The notes beneath the pieces were generated by a model that did no database searches, was not told the origin of the DNA, and was given only the letters and a program-made list of their open reading frames with translations. A program made the position numbers and the translations under genes. A DNA stretch of 64,000 bases. It comes from Polaromonas sp. (lineage in GTDB: Bacteria > Pseudomonadota > Gammaproteobacteria > Burkholderiales > Burkholderiaceae_C). Positions 59,809 to 64,000 of the stretch are shown here, piece by piece (positions within the stretch are counted from its first letter, which is position 1; each line of letters starts with the position of its first letter). The stretch is taken from the NCBI RefSeq assembly GCF_013817205.1, contig NZ_JACDDD010000005.1:25853-89852 (forward strand). The letters run 5' to 3'.

Positions 59809-60543
59809 ATGGACCCTGCTGCATCCCGCATTCGTCAAGCCATGCAGGCTGTTTCTCTGCTGCGGCTTGGTCGTGCGAGCCAGCCTGCGGTGGAACAGGC
59901 TTGTCTTGAAATCAAGCGATTTCAGGCGCTACGCTTCAGGGCGACATACCCCGACCTGCTGCACAACCCACGTTATGGGGGCGCCGCCAGCTTTTTTCTG
60001 CGGGAGCTGTATGGAGAGCAGGACTATGCGCAACGTGACCGGCAGTTTGCCCGCATTGCCAACACCATTGCCCGGCTTTTCCCGCAAGCCGTGGTCGAAA
60101 CGGCAGCTTCACTGGCTGAGGTGCATGCGCTGACGGAACAACTTGATGACAGCATGGCCCGCCAATGGCTGGCCGCCAGCGGGCCCACAGTGCAGGGCCG
60201 CTACATCCAGTGTTGGCGCATGGTGGGCGACCGATCCGCCCGCTTTCGGCAACTAAAAGAAGTGTTGCATCTGGGGCGCGAACTGGACCGGCTGACACGC
60301 AGGCGGGGCCTGCGCAGCCTGTTAAGAATGATGCGAGCGCCTGCTGCTGCTGCCGGACTGAGTTCACTGCAAGGTTTTCTGGAGGCAGGTTTTGATTGTT
60401 TCTCGGGAATGAAAGGCGCTTCCGAATTTTTGGGCCTGATTGAGTCACGTGAGTCAGGCTGGATCAATGCGCTGTTCGACGATGACGCTGTCACCTGCGA
60501 GACGAAATTGCATGAACTTCTTGCCGGCCCATCGCCGAATTAG
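59809..60543 (+). CDS. Conserved protein of unknown function (FFLRELYG motif)
   Basis: 244 residues from ATG 59809, or 262 from ATG 59755; neither has a clear ribosome-binding site, and the shorter form leaves room for a divergent promoter. It is helical. The motif AASFFLRELYGEQDYAQRD, after RATYPDLLHNPRYG, is a block I recall from a conserved family of unknown role in Burkholderiales. The middle part is Leu/Arg-rich (LGRELDRLTRRRGLRSLLRM). No catalytic motif. It precedes the acyl-CoA ligase gene by 59 bp on the same strand. Confidence 0.78.
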   Translation: MDPAASRIRQAMQAVSLLRLGRASQPAVEQACLEIKRFQALRFRATYPDLLHNPRYGGAASFFLRELYGEQDYAQRDRQFARIANTIARLFPQAVVETAASLAEVHALTEQLDDSMARQWLAASGPTVQGRYIQCWRMVGDRSARFRQLKEVLHLGRELDRLTRRRGLRSLLRMMRAPAAAAGLSSLQGFLEAGFDCFSGMKGASEFLGLIESRESGWINALFDDDAVTCETKLHELLAGPSPN

Positions 60544-60602
60544 GGACAAGCCCCATACGCTTGCACCCGCCGTGCTTTCACAATGGAACACAAGGAGTTT
60601 TC

Positions 60603-62288
60603 ATGGACAAGTTTTGGCTCAAAAGTTATCCCGAGGGGGTTCCCCATACCGTTGATCCCGATCAATTCCGCTCGTTGACCCAGTTGCTGGAGGACTCCTT
60701 CAAAAAGAATGCAACGCGGCCGTTTTCAGTCTGCATGGATCGCTGGATGTCGTATGGGGAACTCGACGAATTCTCCTGCGCAATGGGCGTTTGGCTGCAG
60801 GCCCAGGGACTTGAGCCCGGCGCACGTGTGGCCATCATGCTACCCAACATTCCGCAGTTTGCAGTCACCATGGCCGGCATACTTCGCGCGGGCTACACCT
60901 GCGTCAACGTCAATCCGCTCTATACCGCCCGCGAGCTGGAGCACCAGCTTAAGGACTCGGGTGCTACGACCATCGTCATCCTCGAAAATTTCGCCATCAC
61001 GCTGGAAGAGGTGATTGACCGGACACCCATTAAACATGTGGTGATCGCGTCAATGGGGGATTTGCTGGGCTTCTGGTACGGACGATGGATCACCTTTGCG
61101 GTACGTCACCTGGCGAAAATGGTGCCCGCCTACAAATTGCCGCTGGCCAATGGCCGCACCGTCACGCCCTTCAAGCTGGTCATGGCGGAGGGAATGGGCA
61201 AAGCGCTCAAACCATCCCAGACCAGTCTCGATTCCGTCGCCTTTTTGCAGTACACCGGCGGGACCACCGGTTTGTCCAAAGGCGCGGTGCTGACCCATAG
61301 AAACATCGTCGCAGCAGTCCTTCAGGCTGAGGCCTGGTTCACCCCGGCCTTGCGGCGAATCGGCGAAGTGAGCAAAACGAATGGCATCGCTGCTTTGCCG
61401 CTCTATCACATCTTCGCTCTGACGCTGTGTCTGCTGGCGATTCGCTGGGGCTCCCACCTCACGCTGATTCCGAACCCGCGCGATTTCGGCCAGTTCATTG
61501 AAGTTCTGAAGAAACACCCGTTCCATATGCTGCCGGCTGTGAACACCCTCTTTAATGCCTTGTTGCAGCACCCGCAGATCAAATCGGTTGATTTTTCCAG
61601 CCTTTGCGTCTCACAAGCTGGCGGCATGGCGGCGTCTGAGGGAACTGCTAAACACTGGCTCGAAGTCACCGGCAGCCCAATGATCGAAGGCTGGGGCATG
61701 AGTGAAACTTGCGCCATCGGTACCAACAATCCTGTGCTCAACCGCGAATTCACTGGCACCATCGGCCTGCCGCTGCCGGGAATTGACATCGCCATCAAGG
61801 ACGATGACGGCAGATCACTCGCTCCTGGCGAATCCGGAGAGATCTGCATCAAGGGCCCGCAGGTCATGACGGGCTATTACCAGCAGCCCGAGGAGAACCA
61901 TAAGGCGTTTACCGCAGATGGTTTCATGCGCACCGGTGACATCGGGATCATGGATGAAAACGGCTACACAAAAATTGTGGACCGCAAGAAGGACATGATC
62001 ATCGTGTCGGGCTTCAACGTTTTTCCCAACGAGCTGGAAAATGTGATTTCACTGTGCCCCGGCGTGGTGGAATGTGCGGCGATCGGCATCGCCGATGACA
62101 AACAGGGCGAGGCGATCAAGGTTTTTGTCGTCAAGAACGATCCGGCACTAACGGAAGAAGCTGTTGGCGAGTATTGCCGCCAGAATCTCACCGGATACAA
62201 GCGCCCAAAATACATCGAGTTTCGCGATGATCTGCCCAAGACCAATGTGGGAAAGATTTTAAGACGTGAACTGCGCGCAGCGGCTTGA
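60603..62288 (+). CDS. fadD: Long-chain-fatty-acid-CoA ligase
   Basis: 561 residues from ATG 60603, with AAGGAG 6 bases upstream. The AMP-binding signature is YTGGTTGLSKG near residue 217, with GWGMSE (motif II) and GYTKIVDRKKDMIIVSGFNV as the FACS/hinge block. The final catalytic Lys is in GKILRREL. It activates long-chain fatty acids with ATP and CoA for beta-oxidation or lipid synthesis. It is followed after 12 bp by an MBL hydrolase gene, probably co-transcribed. Confidence 0.95.
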   Translation: MDKFWLKSYPEGVPHTVDPDQFRSLTQLLEDSFKKNATRPFSVCMDRWMSYGELDEFSCAMGVWLQAQGLEPGARVAIMLPNIPQFAVTMAGILRAGYTCVNVNPLYTARELEHQLKDSGATTIVILENFAITLEEVIDRTPIKHVVIASMGDLLGFWYGRWITFAVRHLAKMVPAYKLPLANGRTVTPFKLVMAEGMGKALKPSQTSLDSVAFLQYTGGTTGLSKGAVLTHRNIVAAVLQAEAWFTPALRRIGEVSKTNGIAALPLYHIFALTLCLLAIRWGSHLTLIPNPRDFGQFIEVLKKHPFHMLPAVNTLFNALLQHPQIKSVDFSSLCVSQAGGMAASEGTAKHWLEVTGSPMIEGWGMSETCAIGTNNPVLNREFTGTIGLPLPGIDIAIKDDDGRSLAPGESGEICIKGPQVMTGYYQQPEENHKAFTADGFMRTGDIGIMDENGYTKIVDRKKDMIIVSGFNVFPNELENVISLCPGVVECAAIGIADDKQGEAIKVFVVKNDPALTEEAVGEYCRQNLTGYKRPKYIEFRDDLPKTNVGKILRRELRAAA

Positions 62289-62300
62289 CGGCCGGCTTGC

Positions 62301-63221
62301 ATGACTGAGACGAAATTGCCACCGGGGGTTTTGGTTTTCGAGCGGGGATGGTTGTCGTCCAACAACATTCTCTTTTTGGGAGCCGACTCAAGCGCGCTGG
62401 TGGACAGTGGATACGGAACGCATGCGGCGCAGACGGTGGCACTTGTCGAAACCGGCTTGAAGGGGCGCAGACTGGACTGTCTTCTCAATACCCATCTGCA
62501 TAGTGATCACTGCGGCGGAAACGCTGCGCTTCAGGCGGCCTACCCGGATTTACAGACATGGATACCTCCTGGACAAGAACATTTTGTCTCCGCCTGGGAT
62601 CCTGTCGCCCTGAGCTACGAGCCAACTGGGCAATTTTGTCCCCGGTTTGGATTTACTGATTTATTGAAGCCGGGTAGTGAAGTCCGGCTGGCAGACATAT
62701 CCTGGGAAATTCATGCGGCTCCAGGCCATGATCCGCATTCGGTGATCCTTTTTGAACCTGCGTCACGTACCCTGATTTCGGCCGATGCCCTGTGGGAGAG
62801 TGGCTTCGGTGTGGTGTTTCCGGAGCTTGATGGTGAGGATGCCTTCGGAGAAGTCGCAGCAACTCTGGATCTGGTCGAGCGTTTGAATCCGCGCGTGATC
62901 ATTCCTGGGCATGGCCCGATATTCGGGTACCGTTCCGAGGTGCTCGCATTCGCGCGTCGAAGATTGGCATCTTTCGTCGCCAATCCCGGTCGCCATGCAA
63001 ATCATGCGGCCAAAGTGTTACTGAAGTTCAAGCTGCTTGAACGTCAGAAACTGAAATTTTCTGATTTTTCAGCCTGGGCTCGTCGCACCAGTCATTTCGA
63101 ACACATGCGAAAGAGCTTTTTCCCATCGACAACATTCGAGAGTTGGATCGAACAGCTCACCGAGGAACTTGTGCGTTCGGCAGCAGCGCGCCGGGATGGT
63201 GACCTGATATTCAACAACTGA
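62301..63221 (+). CDS. MBL-fold metallo-hydrolase
   Basis: 306 residues. The metal motif is NTHLHSDHCGGN (residues 66-71 region), with further ligands in AAPGHDPHSV, LISADALWE and IIPGHGPIFGYRS. The C-terminal 90 residues form a helical tail, as in the LACTB2-like and glyoxalase II-like groups. It lies 12 bp after fadD, so a role in acyl-thioester or related hydrolysis is plausible but not shown. The rRNA terminator hairpin follows 120 bp downstream and could also stop this transcript. Confidence 0.88.
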   Translation: MTETKLPPGVLVFERGWLSSNNILFLGADSSALVDSGYGTHAAQTVALVETGLKGRRLDCLLNTHLHSDHCGGNAALQAAYPDLQTWIPPGQEHFVSAWDPVALSYEPTGQFCPRFGFTDLLKPGSEVRLADISWEIHAAPGHDPHSVILFEPASRTLISADALWESGFGVVFPELDGEDAFGEVAATLDLVERLNPRVIIPGHGPIFGYRSEVLAFARRRLASFVANPGRHANHAAKVLLKFKLLERQKLKFSDFSAWARRTSHFEHMRKSFFPSTTFESWIEQLTEELVRSAAARRDGDLIFNN

Positions 63222-63342
63222 TTGACTCTGCGTCGAGGCTCGGTCCGGTGAGCGTCGTCAGATCCGCCCGAGAAAAGTTGCGAACGAGCGAAGGATCGAA
63301 TGAGGCAGGCACTGGACGTTGTTCATCTTCGTTCGCCCAAAA

Positions 63343-63380
63343 GAAAACGCCCAGTTGATTGAATCAACTGGGCGTTTCTT
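63343..63380 (-). terminator. Intrinsic terminator of the rRNA operon
   Basis: ACGCCCAGTTGATT is followed by one base and its exact reverse complement AATCAACTGGGCGT, then T-rich TTTTCTT on the minus strand (TTTCTT on the plus strand). It lies 10 bases after the 5S gene end and should work in both directions, also for the MBL hydrolase transcript. Confidence 0.9.
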
Positions 63381-63390
63381 GCTGTAAGAG

Positions 63391-63503
63391 CCTGACGATG
63401 TCCTACTTTCACACGGGAATCCGCACTATCATCGGCGCTAAGTCGTTTCACGGTCCTGTTCGGGATGGGAAGGAGTGGTACCAACTTGCTATGGTCATCA
63501 GGC
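63391..63503 (-). rRNA. rrf: 5S ribosomal RNA
   Basis: On the minus strand it starts GCCTGATGACCATAGCAAG and holds the 5S landmarks CCACTCCTTCCCATCCCGAA, CAGGACCGTGAAACG and GTGAAAGTAGGACATCGTCA. The first and last bases pair (GCCTGA/TCAGGC). Ends are estimated to within two bases. It is the last gene of the rRNA operon before the terminator. Confidence 0.95.
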
Positions 63504-63647
63504 ATAACTTTTTGATCGATTGTCACAACGACAACCCATCGAATTTATAGAGAAAATCAGCTTTTATTTAATGTCTTGCACTCTTGCGAGTGCAGTATTT
63601 TGAATGCGTCACTTTGGCATAACAACCTTGAATCTAATCAAAGTTAT

Positions 63648-64000
63648 AGGGTCAAGTCGCACGAGCAATTAGTATCAGTTAGCTTAACGCATTACTGCGC
63701 TTCCACACCTGACCTATCAACGTCCTGGTCTTGAACGACTCTTTAGGGGGCTCAAGGCCCCGGCAGATCTCATCTTGAAACGAGTTTCCCGCTTAGATGC
63801 TTTCAGCGGTTATCTCTTCCGAACTTAGCTACCCGGCAATGCCACTGGCGTGACAACCGGTACACCAGAGGTTCGTCCACTCCGGTCCTCTCGTACTAGG
63901 AGCAGGCTTCCTCAAATCTGCAGCGCCCACGGAAGATAGGGACCAAACTGTCTCACGACGTTTTAAACCCAGCTCACGTACCTCTTTAAATGGCGAACAG
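63648..64000 (-). rRNA. rrl: 23S ribosomal RNA, 3' part (runs off the window)
   Basis: The minus strand carries the conserved 3' region of 23S rRNA, including the sarcin-ricin loop segment (plus-strand GGTCCTCTCGTACTAGGAGC at 63882-63901) and ends near GCTCGTGCGACTTGACCC. About 350 bases are present. The 3' end is estimated. The spacer to 5S (63504-63647) holds no tRNA that I can see. Confidence 0.95.

Noticed and set aside
63504..63647. tRNA gene in the 23S-5S spacer
   Set aside because: No cloverleaf, T-loop GGTTCGAATCC-like sequence or CCA end was found on either strand.

Overview
The window looks like chromosomal DNA of a betaproteobacterium of the family Comamonadaceae, with gene content closest to Polaromonas or Rhodoferax. 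This is an inference. It rests on high GC, on aceK next to carbonic anhydrase, on a leucine/isovalerate catabolic block under a MerR (LiuR-like) regulator, on the corC-lnt and glyQ-glyS-gmhB-plsC blocks, and on two families of dispersed repeats that I know from memory in this group. The repeats are called R1 (GC-rich, about 70-95 bp, with CCCCCTCGGGGGGC and CTACACGCAGTGAGCGACC) and R2 (about 55 bp, with AAATCGGCCTCCAGCCC and an AGCTACTATTTTGATAGC-type end).

Layout. 1-11.5 kb: a halogenase-like flavoprotein, then fatty-acid/branched-chain acyl-CoA catabolism on the minus strand (acyl-CoA dehydrogenase, thiolase, isovaleryl-CoA dehydrogenase, thioesterase, enoyl-CoA hydratase, LiuR-like regulator). 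aceK and a beta-carbonic anhydrase sit inside this block, so acetyl-CoA production lies beside the glyoxylate-bypass switch. 11.5-18.9 kb: two sensor kinases and two response regulators; one kinase has Asp where the phospho-accepting His should be. 19-31 kb: housekeeping envelope and translation genes (SprT/YgjP-like protease, plsC, gmhB, fkbM, glyS, ABM protein, glyQ, lnt, corC), interrupted by an opposite-strand symporter/amidohydrolase pair. 31-35 kb: a MarR-TTT receptor-sulfatase uptake locus, a GNAT protein and an Lrp regulator.

35.9-39.9 kb: hppD and phhA (phenylalanine to tyrosine to homogentisate). They are followed by two toxin-antitoxin modules, each ending in a partial copy of the phhA 3' end. 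This gives the layout phhA - TA1 - phhA tail - TA2 - phhA tail, the most striking structure in the window.

40-56.6 kb is an accessory signalling and proteolysis region. It holds three class III nucleotidyl cyclases (TPR-fused, AAA/zinc-ribbon-fused, receiver-fused), a Crp/Fnr regulator and a LuxR regulator downstream of a heptamer tandem repeat. It also holds a large hybrid kinase, a PAP2/vanadium-haloperoxidase-type enzyme with eleven N-terminal SGF repeats directly followed by a subtilisin-like protease, an unknown protein, a methyltransferase and a protealysin-like M4 protease. 56.6-63.2 kb: lipase-like hydrolase, GMC oxidoreductase with a Tat-signal partner, a conserved unknown, a long-chain acyl-CoA ligase and an MBL hydrolase. 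63.3-64 kb: the 3' end of an rRNA operon on the minus strand (23S partial, 5S, strong terminator).

All calls come from reading the sequence; no database search was run. Family assignments rely on motifs recognised by eye.
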